A stretch of DNA of 64,000 nucleotides, taken from positions 106,172 to 170,171 of the forward strand of contig NZ_JABUXW010000009.1 in assembly GCF_014897585.1 (NCBI RefSeq), read 5' to 3'. The DNA is from Brachybacterium tyrofermentans (lineage in GTDB: Bacteria > Actinomycetota > Actinomycetes > Actinomycetales > Dermabacteraceae). Under the pieces are notes generated by a model that did no database searches, had not been told where the DNA came from, and was given only the letters and a program-made list of their open reading frames with translations. Positions 1 to 10,093 of this stretch are shown here, piece after piece (within the stretch, counting starts at the first letter, position 1; each line of letters starts with the position of its first letter). Position numbers and translations under genes: made by a program.

Positions 1-829
1 CAGCCTGGATGGTGAGGGTCGACGCCTTCTTCTCGGCGTTCATACGCTCGCGCTTGCGGCGCTTCTCGTCGTCCTCGCGCTGGCGCTGATAGAGCTTCCA
101 GCCCATGTTGTAGATATCGATCTCGGCGCGGTTGGCATCGAGGTAGAAGACCTTGTTCACGACGGACTCCACGATCTGGACGTCGTGGCTGATGATGATC
201 AGACCGCCTCGGTAGGCCAGGAGGTACTCGCGCAGCCACACGATCGAGTCGTGGTCGAGGTGGTTCGTGGGCTCGTCCAGGATCATGGTGGAGGCCTGGG
301 AGAAGAGGATGCGGGCCAGCTCCACACGGCGGCGCTGGCCGCCCGAGAGGGTGCCCAGGCCCTGCTCGAGGATGCGGTTGGGCAGGCCCAGGTTCGAGGC
401 CATCCGCTTGGCCTCGGCCTCGGCGGCGTACCCTCCCACGGCATCGAGCTCTGCCGAGAGCCGCGGGTAGCGGTTCATCGCCTTCTCCCGCTTGGCCTCG
501 GTCAGGCTCATGTCCCCCATCTCCTCCTCGGCCCGGCGCAGCCGGCGCAGGATGTCGTCGAGGCCGCGGGCGGAGAGGATGCGGGTGATCACCGATTCGT
601 CCTCGTCACCGGCGTGGGTGTCCTGGGGGAGGTAACCCAGCTCCCCGGTGACCTCGACCGAGCCCTCTGCGGGCTGGAGGGTGCCGGAGAGGACCTTCGT
701 GAGCGTGGTCTTCCCGGCCCCGTTGCGGCCCACCAGGCCCACCCGGTCACCATCGGTGATCTGGAAGGAGACGTCGCTCATGAGCAGCCGGGCACCGACT
801 CGGATGGCGAGGTCGTGCACGGTGATCAC
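1..829 (-). CDS. ABC-F family ATP-binding protein, N-terminal part (gene continues off the left edge)
   Basis: Soluble twin-ATPase of the ABC-F type, a group that acts on the ribosome rather than in membranes. About 276 codons are visible. The first nucleotide-binding domain is complete: Walker A GRNGAGKTT, signature LSGGQRRRVEL and Walker B ILDEPTNHLD, followed by the H-loop (IISHD). The basic and charged start of the inter-domain linker (QRQREDDEKRRKRER) follows. No transmembrane segment is seen. The start is a GTG giving VITVHDLAIRVG, with AAGGAG 9 bases upstream. An in-frame ATG at 892 is possible but has no ribosome binding site. Family known: EttA/Uup/antibiotic-resistance ABC-F. The specific subtype cannot be decided without the second half. 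An ABC-F gene (Rv1473) also lies near suf in M. tuberculosis. Confidence 0.9.
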   Translation of the reverse strand, partial: MITVHDLAIRVGARLLMSDVSFQITDGDRVGLVGRNGAGKTTLTKVLSGTLQPAEGSVEVTGELGYLPQDTHAGDEDESVITRILSARGLDDILRRLRRAEEEMGDMSLTEAKREKAMNRYPRLSAELDAVGGYAAEAEAKRMASNLGLPNRILEQGLGTLSGGQRRRVELARILFSQASTMILDEPTNHLDHDSIVWLREYLLAYRGGLIIISHDVQIVESVVNKVFYLDANRAEIDIYNMGWKLYQRQREDDEKRRKRERMNAEKKASTLTIQA

Positions 830-1145
830 AGGATCAGACTCCTTGGTGGGGTGAGAGGGGGCGGCGGGACCGCGGACGCTGGTGGCCGTCATCGGACGCA
901 GAGCGGTCCGGGGCCGGATCGAGTCTAGGTGCGCAGGCCCTCGTCGGCCTCGATTTTTCGGCGCACGGTGCGGTGAACCACAGTCCGCCGCGGCCCTGCG
1001 TGATCAGGCCCTCGCCGCCGACGGGAACCCTCACAAGTCCGTCACTCCTCGGGGAGCGTCCACGGCACCATCGCGGCGAGGTCGATGACATGCTGGTCCC
1101 AGCGGCCGCAGAGGCGGCCGGACGACGATGCGAGGAGGCTTCGTG
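830..1145. promoter_or_regulatory. Divergent intergenic region between ABC-F and ald
   Basis: This 316-base region separates two divergent genes. For the leftward ABC-F gene a TAGACT -10-like box lies at 922-927 on the minus strand, which would give an 80-90 base leader before the GTG. Some ABC-F genes are controlled by attenuating leaders, but I see no clear terminator hairpin here. For ald the only clear element is the GAGGAGG ribosome binding site at 1132-1138. No convincing -35 box is seen for either gene. Confidence 0.35.
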
Positions 1146-2261
1146 ATGCGCATAGGTGTGCCCCGGGAGATCAAGAACAACGAGAACCGGGTGGGGCTGA
1201 CCGCAGCAGGAGTCCATGAGCTCGCAGTCCGCGGCCACGACGTGGTGGTCGAGGCGAGCGCGGGCCTGGGAGCGCGGATCAGCGATGACGACTACCGGGC
1301 GGCAGGTGCCCGGATCCTGGCCACGGCCGACGAGGTCTGGGAGCAGGCGGAGCTGATCGTCAAGGTCAAGGAGCCGCTCCCGGACGAGTACGGGCGGATG
1401 CGGCGCGGCCAGGTGCTGCTGACCTACCTGCACCTCGCCGCCGACAGAGCCCTCACGGAGGCGCTGCTCAGCTCGGGGGTGACGGCCGTCGCCTATGAGA
1501 CGGTGCAGCTGCCGGACCGGTCGCTGCCCCTGCTCTCCCCCATGAGCATGATCGCCGGGCGCCTGGCGACCCAGGTCGCGGCGTATCACCTGATGTCCCC
1601 GCTGGGCGGCTCCGGCATGCTGATGGGCGGCGTCCCCGGGACCTCGGAGGCGGATGTGCTGATCCTCGGCGGCGGCGTCGTGGGCGAGCAGGCCGCGATG
1701 ATGGCGCACGGCCTGCATGCGGACGTCACGGTCATGGACCTCAACGTCTCCCGCCTCGGGCAGATCGCGACCATGCACCACGGCGGCATCCTCACCCGCT
1801 ACTCCACCACGCTCGACCTCACGGAGAAGATCCAGCAGGCCGACGTGGTCATCGGGTCCGTGCTGATCCCCGGCAAGAAGGCGCCGAAACTGGTGACCGA
1901 CGAGATGGTCGCGTCAATGAAACCGGGTTCCGTGCTCGTGGATGTCGCGATCGACCAGGGCGGATGCTTCGAGAACTCGCATCCCACCACGCATGACGAT
2001 CCGACGTTCGCCGTGCACGACACGGTGTTCTACTGCGTCGCGAACATGCCGGGCTCCGTGCCCGTCACCGCCACCTCGGCGCTGACGAATGCGACGCTCC
2101 CCTACGTGCTGAAGATCGCCGATGCCGGCTGGCGCGAGGCACTGCGCAGCGACGGTTCGCTCGCGAAGGGCCTGCACACGCACGAGGGAGCCCTCACGCA
2201 TGCCGGGACGGGCGAGGCGCACGGCCTCGACGTCGCCTCCGCGGAGCAGATCATCGGCTGA
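1146..2261 (+). CDS. ald: Alanine dehydrogenase
   Basis: NAD-dependent oxidative deamination of L-alanine to pyruvate and ammonium, and the reverse amination. Cytosolic. The 371-residue product has the family length. It starts [18 protein letters not shown], the typical N-terminus with substrate-binding Arg and Lys. His96 in YLHLA and Asp270 in VDVAIDQGG match the catalytic pair described for the M. tuberculosis enzyme. The Rossmann loop is LGGGVVGEQ near residue 174. I chose the ATG at 1146 rather than an upstream in-frame ATG at 1128 because GAGGAGG lies 7 bases before it and the family begins at MRIG. It is transcribed alone and converges on sufT, with a large hairpin between them. Confidence 0.97.
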   Translation: MRIGVPREIKNNENRVGLTAAGVHELAVRGHDVVVEASAGLGARISDDDYRAAGARILATADEVWEQAELIVKVKEPLPDEYGRMRRGQVLLTYLHLAADRALTEALLSSGVTAVAYETVQLPDRSLPLLSPMSMIAGRLATQVAAYHLMSPLGGSGMLMGGVPGTSEADVLILGGGVVGEQAAMMAHGLHADVTVMDLNVSRLGQIATMHHGGILTRYSTTLDLTEKIQQADVVIGSVLIPGKKAPKLVTDEMVASMKPGSVLVDVAIDQGGCFENSHPTTHDDPTFAVHDTVFYCVANMPGSVPVTATSALTNATLPYVLKIADAGWREALRSDGSLAKGLHTHEGALTHAGTGEAHGLDVASAEQIIG

Positions 2262-2372
2262 CCCGCCGCTCCCCCGGGGCGGGCTCCGGGCGGGAGCGGG
2301 CGCCGTGCAGGAGGCCGCACCCTGCGGGAGCCGACCCCCTGTGCGACGACGCCGGGCTCGCCCGAGATGGAC

Positions 2373-2422
2373 ATGTCCCGGGAGGAACGATGCGACGTAT
2401 CGCATCGGTCCTCCCGGGACAT
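2373..2422. terminator. Long inverted repeat between convergent ald and sufT
   Basis: Two 23-base arms (2373-2395 and 2400-2422) pair with a single A-G mismatch around a four-base CGTA loop. It lies 111 bases after the ald stop and 90 bases after the sufT stop, so it fits a bidirectional terminator. No U-tract follows on either side, so a dispersed repeat element is an alternative. Confidence 0.6.
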
Positions 2423-2512
2423 CTCTCTGCCCGGCGGCTGCCGCGGCTGCCCGCTCGCCCTCCGGCGGGCACGCCACCGCAGCGGCCAGGGCCCTGAGGC
2501 CGGATCAGTCGA

Positions 2513-2845
2513 TCAGAGGTTGAAGCCGATCGCACGCAGCTGCTCGCGACCGTCCTCGGTGATCTTCTCCATGCCCCACGGGGGCATCCACACCCAGTTG
2601 ATGCGGTGCGTCTCGGTGATCGGGTCCAGCACCGCGAAGGTCTGGTCCTCGAGCATCTCCGTCAGAGGGCAGGCCGCGGAGGTCAGCGTCATGTCGATGA
2701 CGGCATTGCCGTCCTCGACCGTCACGCCGTAGATGAGTCCGAGGTCGACGACGTTGATCCCGAGCTCGGGGTCGATCACGTCCTTCAGGGCCTCGAGGAC
2801 GTCCTCGGAGCTGACGGTCGCCGACGGGGTCTTCTGGTCGGTCAT
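2513..2845 (-). CDS. sufT: Metal-sulfur cluster assembly factor, SufT/MIP18 (DUF59) family
   Basis: Small 110-residue protein of the DUF59/MIP18 family, which helps Fe-S cluster assembly or transfer to client proteins in the cytosol. It has the characteristic DPELGINVVDLGLIY segment near residues 25-40 and the conserved cysteine in TSAACPLTEML. It ends with the aromatic-rich WVWMPPWG segment typical of SufT. The ATG is preceded by GGGAGG. It is the last gene of the leftward suf cluster but is separated from sufC by a strong hairpin, so it may be transcribed partly by read-through. The M. tuberculosis counterpart is Rv1466. Confidence 0.9.
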   Translation of the reverse strand: MTDQKTPSATVSSEDVLEALKDVIDPELGINVVDLGLIYGVTVEDGNAVIDMTLTSAACPLTEMLEDQTFAVLDPITETHRINWVWMPPWGMEKITEDGREQLRAIGFNL

Positions 2846-2897
2846 GGGGTCCTCCCGATGAGGTGCGGGTCGAGGTGTCGGCCCACGGGTGAGTTGG

Positions 2898-2937
2898 TGC
2901 CGGCCCGGCCCGGGATCTCTCCCGGGCCGGGCCGGCA
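2898..2937 (-). terminator. GC-rich hairpin downstream of sufC
   Basis: A perfect 18-bp stem (2898-2915 with 2920-2937) closes a TCTC loop just 5 bases after the sufC stop. It probably ends or attenuates the sufRBD-Rieske-sufC transcript before sufT. There is no U-run after the stem. Confidence 0.7.
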
Positions 2938-2942
2938 GGAGG

Positions 2943-3704
2943 TCAGCTGCCGGAGCCGACGAGGTAGCGGTCGTAGCCCTCGTTCTCGAGGCGCTCGGCC
3001 AGCTCGGGGCCGCCCTGCTCCGCGATCTGGCCGTTGACGAAGACGTGGACGAAGTCCGGCTTCACATACTGCAGGATGCGGGTGTAGTGCGTGATCAGCA
3101 TGATGCCGACCTCTGTCTCCTCCTTGGCGCGGTTCACGCCTTCGGAGACGATGCGCAGCGCGTCGACGTCGAGACCGGAGTCAGTCTCGTCGAGGATCGC
3201 GATGCCCGGCTTGAGCAGCTGCATCTGGAGGATCTCGTGGCGCTTCTTCTCGCCGCCGGAGAAGCCCTCGTTGACGTTGCGCTCGGCGAAGACCGGGTCC
3301 ATGCGAAGGTCGGTCATCGCGCCCTTGACGTCCTTGACCCAGGTGCGCAGGGCAGGGGCCTGGCCGTCGACCGCGGTCTTCGCGGTGCGCAGGAAGTTCG
3401 ACACCGTGACACCAGGGACCTCGACCGGGTACTGCATGGCGAGGAAGAGCCCGGCGCGTGCACGCTCGTCGATGCTCATCTCCAGGACGTCCTCGCCGTC
3501 GAGCGTGAGCTCGCCCTGCGTGATCTGGTACTTGGGGTGACCGGCGATCGCGTAGGCGAGGGTGGACTTGCCGGAGCCGTTGGGCCCCATGATCGCGTGG
3601 GTCTCGCCGGACTTGATGGTGAGGTCGACACCCTTGAGGATCTCCTTGGTGCCTTCAGGGGTCTCGACGGTGGCGTGGAGGTTCTTGATCTCCAGGATCG
3701 ACAT
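2943..3704 (-). CDS. sufC: Fe-S cluster assembly ATPase SufC
   Basis: ABC-type ATPase of the SufBCD scaffold complex that builds Fe-S clusters in the cytosol. The 253-residue product has Walker A GPNGSGKST, the SufC-type signature FSGGEKKRHEI, Walker B GIAILDETDSGLD and the H-loop LITHYTRIL. All are diagnostic of SufC rather than a transporter ATPase. The start is the ATG at 3704 (MSILEIKNLHA), preceded by AAGGAG; longer readings upstream are the out-of-frame intergenic stretch. It lies 79 bases after the Rieske gene and is the last gene before a strong hairpin. Confidence 0.97.
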   Translation of the reverse strand: MSILEIKNLHATVETPEGTKEILKGVDLTIKSGETHAIMGPNGSGKSTLAYAIAGHPKYQITQGELTLDGEDVLEMSIDERARAGLFLAMQYPVEVPGVTVSNFLRTAKTAVDGQAPALRTWVKDVKGAMTDLRMDPVFAERNVNEGFSGGEKKRHEILQMQLLKPGIAILDETDSGLDVDALRIVSEGVNRAKEETEVGIMLITHYTRILQYVKPDFVHVFVNGQIAEQGGPELAERLENEGYDRYLVGSGS

Positions 3705-3783
3705 GGGCTGTTCTCCTTGACCAGTGGTACTGGTGGATTCGTGGGTGATGGGTACGGGCGCCGACGGACGGTGCCCGGAGTGT

Positions 3784-4122
3784 TCAGGTGGCGGGTGCCG
3801 CGGTCGGATCCACGAGGATCTCGCCGCTGCTCTCGTCGATGCGCACGGGGAAGACCCGCACGGGGAGGACCGCCGGAAGCTGCAGAGGACGGCCTGTGAC
3901 CAGGTCGAACTGGCTGCCGTGCTTCCAGCACTCGATGGTGCATCCCTCGACGTCGCCATCGCTCAGCGCGATCTCGTCGTGCGAGCAGATGTCCTCGAGG
4001 GCGTGGACGCCGCCGTCCTCGGCGCGCACCACGGCGATCTCGACGCCGCCGGCGACGACGTCGATCGCCTCGCCGGGGGCGAGGGAGTCCAGGGTGGCGA
4101 CGGGGACGAAGGCGTCCGACAT
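3784..4122 (-). CDS. Rieske [2Fe-2S] ferredoxin encoded within the suf operon
   Basis: A 112-residue single-domain Rieske protein. The two cluster-binding boxes are CSHDE and CWKHGSQFD, giving the CxH...CxxH ligands. It lacks the disulfide-forming cysteines of respiratory Rieske proteins, as in bacterial dioxygenase ferredoxins. Its start codon overlaps the sufD stop by one base (TGATG), so the two are translationally coupled. Similar small Rieske genes between sufD and sufC are common in actinobacteria. A role as electron donor or cluster carrier in Fe-S assembly is inference from position. A dioxygenase partner is not present nearby, which argues against a catabolic role. Confidence 0.92.
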   Translation of the reverse strand: MSDAFVPVATLDSLAPGEAIDVVAGGVEIAVVRAEDGGVHALEDICSHDEIALSDGDVEGCTIECWKHGSQFDLVTGRPLQLPAVLPVRVFPVRIDESSGEILVDPTAAPAT

Positions 4123-5440
4123 CAGTTCATGCTCCGGGCGAGCTCGGACTCGATGGACGCGGTCAGGTGCTCCCGGATCTCCGGGACGTCGATCCGCTGG
4201 ATCAGCTCGGCGAAGAAGCCGCGCACGACCAGGCGACGGGCCTCGAGCTCGGGGATCCCGCGGGCGCGCAGGTAGAAGAGCTGCTCGTCGTCGAAGCGAC
4301 CGGTGGCGGCGGCGTGGCCAGCCCCCTCGATCTCCCCGGTCTCGATCTCCAGGTTCGGCACCGAGTCGGCGCGTGCACCCTCGGTGAGGACCAGGTTGCG
4401 GTTGAGCTCATAGGTGTTGGTGCCCTCGGCCTCCTTGCGGATCAGCACGTCGCCGACCCACACGGAGCGTGCCTTCTTCCCCTGCAGCGCGCCCTTGTAG
4501 GCCACGTTGGAGGTGCAGTTCGGAGCCGCATGGTCCACGAACAGGCGGTGCTCGAGGAACTGGTCCTCGTCGGAGAAGTACAGCCCGATGTTCTCGAGCT
4601 CGCCGCCGGGGGCCGCGAACTCACCGATCGCGTTGACGCGCACGGCGCTGCCGCCGAGCGAGACCACGATGTGCTTGATCTTCGCGTCACGACCCACGCG
4701 GGCGTGGTGCGTGGAGATGTGCAGCGCGTCGTCATCCCAGTCCTGCAGGGTGATGACGGTCATCTGCGAGTTGTCGCCGACGACCATCTCCACGTTCTGC
4801 GCGTACTGCGCGGAACCGGTGTGGTTCAGCACGAAGGTCGCCGAGGACGACTCCTTCGTCTCGAGCACGATGTGGGCGTTGCCGCGGCGGTCTGCGCCGT
4901 TGCCGTGCACCAGGACCTGGAACGGGGTCTCCAGCGCCGCATTCTTCGGCGCGACCAGGTGGAGAGCCTGCTCGGTGCGTGCGGAGGCGACCGCCGTGGG
5001 GAGGTCCTCGGGCACCAGCACGGTGCCACGGGGCGCCTCGCCCGGGGCGAGGGTGGCGACGTCGGGCGCGCCCTCGGGGACGGTGACGTCGTAGGTGAGT
5101 GCCGGATCGCCCTCGCGGTCGTCGGTCGCGGCGTCCTCGAACAGCGGCGCGAACCGGCGCAGCGGGGTGAAGCGCCACTCCTCGATGTCGCTCTTCGGGC
5201 GGGGATGGTCTCCCAGCTCGAACGAGCGCCTGCGGGCACCGCGGTTCAGCGCGGCGCGGGCCGGGGAGCTCTCCCCCGGAAGGGCGAGCGCCTCGTCCTC
5301 GAGCTCGGGCGCAGCGGCGGTGTCCGCCCCGTCGAGCGCGGTCTGGGCGGCGACGGGTGCCGCGCCGGCGGCGTGGCCGACGTTCTCATTGGCCGTGGGG
5401 TCACCCACGGTCTCGGCACCCTTGAGGTCTGCGGTGGTCA

Positions 5441-5441
<1 letters not shown>
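4122..5441 (-). CDS. sufD: Fe-S cluster assembly protein SufD
   Basis: Scaffold subunit of the SufBC2D complex. The 439-residue product has the SufD/SufB beta-helix core (approximately residues 150-390) and ends in the conserved LRARGIPELEARRLVVRGF segment with a downstream helical tail. About 60 residues at the N-terminus are Ala/Gly-rich and poorly conserved-looking. The ATG at 5441 overlaps the sufB stop by one base, and its own stop overlaps the Rieske ATG, so all three are coupled. Open frame extends upstream through sufB in this register but is out of frame with the true gene there. Confidence 0.95.
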
Positions 5442-6864
<1,423 letters not shown>

Positions 6865-6868
<4 letters not shown>

Positions 6869-7602
6869 GGTGTCCTTCCCTCGGTGAGCGGAATGTGGGT
6901 CGTGCAGGCATGGGCGCCCTGCGCCAGGGTGGCGAGGCGCTGGACCGGGGCTCCGACGATGCGGGAGATGACGCGGGTCTCGGCCTCGCACAGCTCGGGA
7001 TGATCTGTGGCGACGTCGAGGACCGGGCAGCGTCCGTGGCACAGCTGCGCCGTCACGAGCGTACGGGGGATGGATCCCGATCGCGTGCTCGGAGTGGGCA
7101 GCGGGACGTGCAGCGGACGCACCGTGGTGGCGTACCCACGAGATGTGAGCAGCTCAGCGAGCAGCTCGACCTTGCGGACGAGGGTCACCGTCTCCCCCGC
7201 CGCCTCGCGGCCGGCGACCACCTGGGCGAGCTTCCCCTCCCAGTCGGCGACCCGTCGGTCGGCGAGGCGGCTCACCGCCTCGTCACCTCCGAGCCGGGCG
7301 AGCTCGGCGACAGCCATCGCCGCGAGCTCGTCGTACCCGCCCGTGTAGCCCTCGTGGGCGAACTTCGTGAGCACGAAGGCCTTGCTCGGGCGGCCGCGTC
7401 CGCGGTGCGCGACCGGCATGTCGTGCTCGGCGATGACCTCGTCGGCCTCGAGTGCCGCGAGGTGGCGACGCACGGCCGCGCTCGTGAGACCGAAGCGCTC
7501 CGCCAGCTGGCGGGCGGTGATCGGTCCGTGCGCAGAGATCGCCTCGACGAGTCGGTCCCGCGTGGCATGCGGGCCGGCCGGATCCAGATCCGAGACTGTC
7601 AT
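6865..7602 (-). CDS. sufR: Fe-S-sensing transcriptional repressor SufR
   Basis: Winged-helix regulator expected to repress the suf operon when its Fe-S cluster is intact. In 245 residues the N-terminal half carries the DNA-binding motif [20 protein letters not shown] (residues 28-47) and the wing [10 protein letters not shown]. The C-terminal part has four cysteines at 188, 192, 205 and 233, suitable cluster ligands; the C-X12-C spacing between 192 and 205 matches SufR proteins. I chose the ATG at 7602, preceded by GGGAGAGG, over an in-frame ATG at 7623 with only a weak site. Its stop overlaps the sufB start (ATGA), so repressor and scaffold are made from one message. It is probably autoregulated; see the CAAC-N6-CTTG site. 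Confidence 0.9.
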
Positions 7603-7635
7603 CGGTGCATCACCCTCTCCCATCGACCTGAATTC

Positions 7636-7655
7636 ATTTTACAACAGATGGCTTG
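7636..7655 (-). promoter_or_regulatory. sufR promoter with SufR-like operator
   Basis: The minus strand carries a TAAAAT -10-like box (7636-7641) upstream of sufR. Immediately next to it is CAAC-N6-CTTG (7642-7655), one base away from the CAAC-N6-GTTG inverted repeat described for cyanobacterial SufR. Position over the promoter suits autorepression. No good -35 box accompanies the -10. Confidence 0.4.
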
Positions 7656-7792
7656 CCAAATACCGGTCGAGGTGGTGTGCCGCACGGCACCAAGGGTCCC
7701 CTAACCTGCGAAATCACCCCGGGACCGGCCTGTCCGCCCGCTCACTCCGCCGCACTTCCGGTCCACGTCGACCCACCCAGGTCGACCACCTC

Positions 7793-7821
7793 TTCCATTT
7801 GCTATCACTTTCAACTACTCT
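7793..7821 (+). promoter_or_regulatory. Probable promoter of the GST-like gene
   Basis: TTCCAT (7793-7798) and TACTCT (7816-7821) are separated by 17 bases, giving a leader of about 40 bases before the ATG at 7868. The stretch is AT-richer than its surroundings. Confidence 0.4.
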
Positions 7822-7867
7822 CGGATCATCCAGGACACATGCTCCTCGGGAGCGAGGAAGGAATCTT

Positions 7868-8974
7868 ATGACCACGCAGGACAGCACCACCGACCGCGAG
7901 GACACCGCCGCGAAAGGCTCCGCAGGCCACTCCGCGGAGCACTCGACCGAGGGGTCCTACGTGCACAAGGGGAAGCCCTTCGACCGCGACATGTCCTACA
8001 TCTCCGACCGGATCACGCGGGACGGCAGCGACGGCTGGGCGGTCGAGCCCGGCCGCTACCGCCTCATCGCGGCCCGCGCGTGCCCCTGGGCGAACCGGAC
8101 CCTGATCTCCCGCCGCCTGCTCGGCCTCGAGGAGGCCCTCTCGGTCGGGATGCCCGGCCCCACCCATGACAAGCGCTCCTGGACCTTCGATCTCGACGAG
8201 GGCGGGGTCGACCCCGTGCTCGGCTACGAACGCCTCCAGCAGGCCTACTTCGCCCGCTTCCCCGACTACCCGCGCGGCATCACGGTCCCTGCCCTCGTCG
8301 ACATCCCCTCGAAGGCCGTCGTGACGAACGACTTCCAGCGCATCACGCTGGACTTCGCGACGCAGTGGGCGGATCTGCACCGAGAGGGCGCCCCTGACCT
8401 CTACCCCGAGGCGCAGCGCGAGGAGATCGACTCGCTGAACTCGTGGATGCTCCACACGGTCAACAACGGCGTCTACAAGGTCGGTTTCGCCGGCAGCCAG
8501 GAGGACTACGAGAGGGAGTTCGGCGAGCTCTGGTCCGCCCTCGACGAGCTCGAGGAGCGGCTCTCCCGCAGCCGGTATCTGATGGGTCCCTCGATCACCG
8601 AGGCCGATGTGCGCCTCTTCCCCACCCTGATCCGCTTCGACGCCGTCTATCACGGTCACTTCAAGGCGAACCGGCAGACGCTCGCATCGATGCCGAACCT
8701 CTGGAACTACACCAAGGACCTGTTCCAGACCCCCGGCTTCGGCGACACCGTCGACTTCCAGCAGATCAAGGAGCACTACTACGTGGTGCACATCGACATC
8801 AACCCCACCCAGGTGGTGCCGCTCGGCCCGGACCTGGCGCCCCTGCTGGATGCGCACGACCGTGACCGCTTCCCCACGAACACCTGGGGAGATGGGGGCA
8901 CCGCTCCCCTGGCCCCGCTCGCGGCCGAGGTCGTGGACCCCTCCCACACCCCGCTGCACGTCGTCGGTCGCTAA
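7868..8974 (+). CDS. Xi-class glutathione S-transferase / thiol-conjugated hydroquinone reductase family protein
   Basis: A 368-residue cytosolic protein of the YqjG/ECM4 (Omega/Xi-like) family, which reduces thiol-conjugated quinones. The active-site motif is ACPWANR near residue 77, with the catalytic cysteine. The glutathione-transferase C-terminal helical domain follows (residues about 190-320, with GPSITEADVRLFPTLIRFD). Actinobacteria use mycothiol rather than glutathione, so the physiological thiol is probably mycothiol; that is inference. The start ATG has GGAAGGAA upstream. About 30 residues of low-complexity N-terminus precede the conserved domain. It stands alone, followed by a strong terminator. 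Confidence 0.88.
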   Translation: MTTQDSTTDREDTAAKGSAGHSAEHSTEGSYVHKGKPFDRDMSYISDRITRDGSDGWAVEPGRYRLIAARACPWANRTLISRRLLGLEEALSVGMPGPTHDKRSWTFDLDEGGVDPVLGYERLQQAYFARFPDYPRGITVPALVDIPSKAVVTNDFQRITLDFATQWADLHREGAPDLYPEAQREEIDSLNSWMLHTVNNGVYKVGFAGSQEDYEREFGELWSALDELEERLSRSRYLMGPSITEADVRLFPTLIRFDAVYHGHFKANRQTLASMPNLWNYTKDLFQTPGFGDTVDFQQIKEHYYVVHIDINPTQVVPLGPDLAPLLDAHDRDRFPTNTWGDGGTAPLAPLAAEVVDPSHTPLHVVGR

Positions 8975-9030
8975 ACCCAGCCGGTGCTGAGCGGTCGCCC
9001 ATCTCGCACCGCTCACGCCAGCCACGCCAC

Positions 9031-9062
9031 GCGCCCCACCACCGGTCCCGGTGGTGGGGCGC
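9031..9062 (+). terminator. Intrinsic-type terminator after the GST-like gene
   Basis: Perfect 13-15 bp stem, GCGCCCCACCACC at 9031-9043 pairing with 9050-9062, around GGTCCC. It lies 57 bases after the stop. No U-tract follows. Confidence 0.75.
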
Positions 9063-9084
9063 CGTGCTGTCCGGCGGGCGCGGC

Positions 9085-9112
9085 GCGACACCCAGGAGGT
9101 CGCGCCTACGAT
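9085..9112 (+). promoter_or_regulatory. Promoter of the ABC transporter operon, near-leaderless
   Basis: GCGACA at 9085-9090 and TACGAT at 9107-9112 are 16 bases apart. The ATG at 9122 is only 9 bases after the -10, so the transcript should begin at or just before the start codon. Confidence 0.55.
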
Positions 9113-9121
9113 GGGGTCGCC

Positions 9122-10093
9122 ATGACAGACGACATCACCGCTCCTGCGAGCACTCCCCCGGCGGCGCTGCGCATCGAGGACCTCACGCACTCCTACGGTC
9201 CGGTCCGCGCCCTCGACGGCCTCACGCTCACTGCGCTCCGCGGTCAGGTGACCGCGCTGCTGGGCCCCAACGGGGCGGGCAAGACCACCGCCGTCTCCTG
9301 CGCGACCGGGCTGCTGCGGGCGAGCGGCGGCGCCGTGGAGGTGCTCGGACGGGACCCGTGGAACGCCGGTCCCGAGCACCGGGCGCGGGTCGGCGTGATG
9401 ATCCAGGACGGCGGCCTGGCCTCCGGCTCCCGGGCGATGCAGCTGCTGCGCTACGGCGCGAGCCTGCATGCGGACCCGCTCGACGTGGACCAGGTCGCCG
9501 AGCACCTCGGCATCGACGACTTCGCCGGCACCCTCGTGCGTCGCCTCTCCGGCGGTCAGCGTCAGCGCCTGGCGCTCGCGCTCGCCATCGTGGGGCGCCC
9601 CGAGCTGATCTTCCTGGACGAGCCGACGGCCGGGATGGACCCCGCCATCCGGCGGCGGGTACGCCACCTCATCCGCTCCCTCGCGGACACCGGCAGCGCC
9701 GTGGTGCTGACCACGCACATGATGGACGACGTGGTCGGCCTCGCCGATGCGGTGTGCGTCATCGCCGGCGGCCGCACGGTCGCCTCCGGCTCGGTCCAGG
9801 ACGTCATCACCGCTCATCGTGAGCATGAGGGAGTCGTCTCCGTGAGGGCGGTCGCCCACGGCGTGGATCCTGCCGCCGTCCCCGCCCTGGAAGCGGACCT
9901 GGCCGCTGCGGCCGCACGCCACGGCGCCCGCCTCGAGATCACCGGCGCCGGTGCCGCGGACCTCGAAGCGGTGCTGCTGGACCTCATGGCCCCGCAGCGT
10001 GCCGCCGCACAGGGCCAGGACGCCGGCGCACATCGCCGGGAACCCGGCACACAGGTCCAGGACGCCGCCGAGCAGGAAGGAACGTTGCGATGA
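9122..10093 (+). CDS. ABC-2 type transporter, ATP-binding subunit
   Basis: Cytoplasmic ATPase of an export system. The 323-residue product has Walker A GPNGAGKTT, signature RLSGGQRQRLALA, Walker B LIFLDEPTAGMDP and the H-loop TTHMMDD. This is the pattern of the drug-exporter/CcmA-like (DrrA) subfamily. A C-terminal extension of about 100 residues after the ATPase fold is less conserved. The stop overlaps the permease start as ATGA. The pair sits directly upstream of ctaA, as the Rv1458c-Rv1457c-Rv1456c trio does in M. tuberculosis. The substrate is unknown; a link to haem or respiration is only suggested by context. Confidence 0.93.
   Translation: MTDDITAPASTPPAALRIEDLTHSYGPVRALDGLTLTALRGQVTALLGPNGAGKTTAVSCATGLLRASGGAVEVLGRDPWNAGPEHRARVGVMIQDGGLASGSRAMQLLRYGASLHADPLDVDQVAEHLGIDDFAGTLVRRLSGGQRQRLALALAIVGRPELIFLDEPTAGMDPAIRRRVRHLIRSLADTGSAVVLTTHMMDDVVGLADAVCVIAGGRTVASGSVQDVITAHREHEGVVSVRAVAHGVDPAAVPALEADLAAAAARHGARLEITGAGAADLEAVLLDLMAPQRAAAQGQDAGAHRREPGTQVQDAAEQEGTLR

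Noticed and set aside
3784..4122. Ring-hydroxylating dioxygenase ferredoxin for a catabolic pathway
   Set aside because: There is no oxygenase or reductase gene nearby, and it is coupled to sufD on one side and followed by sufC.
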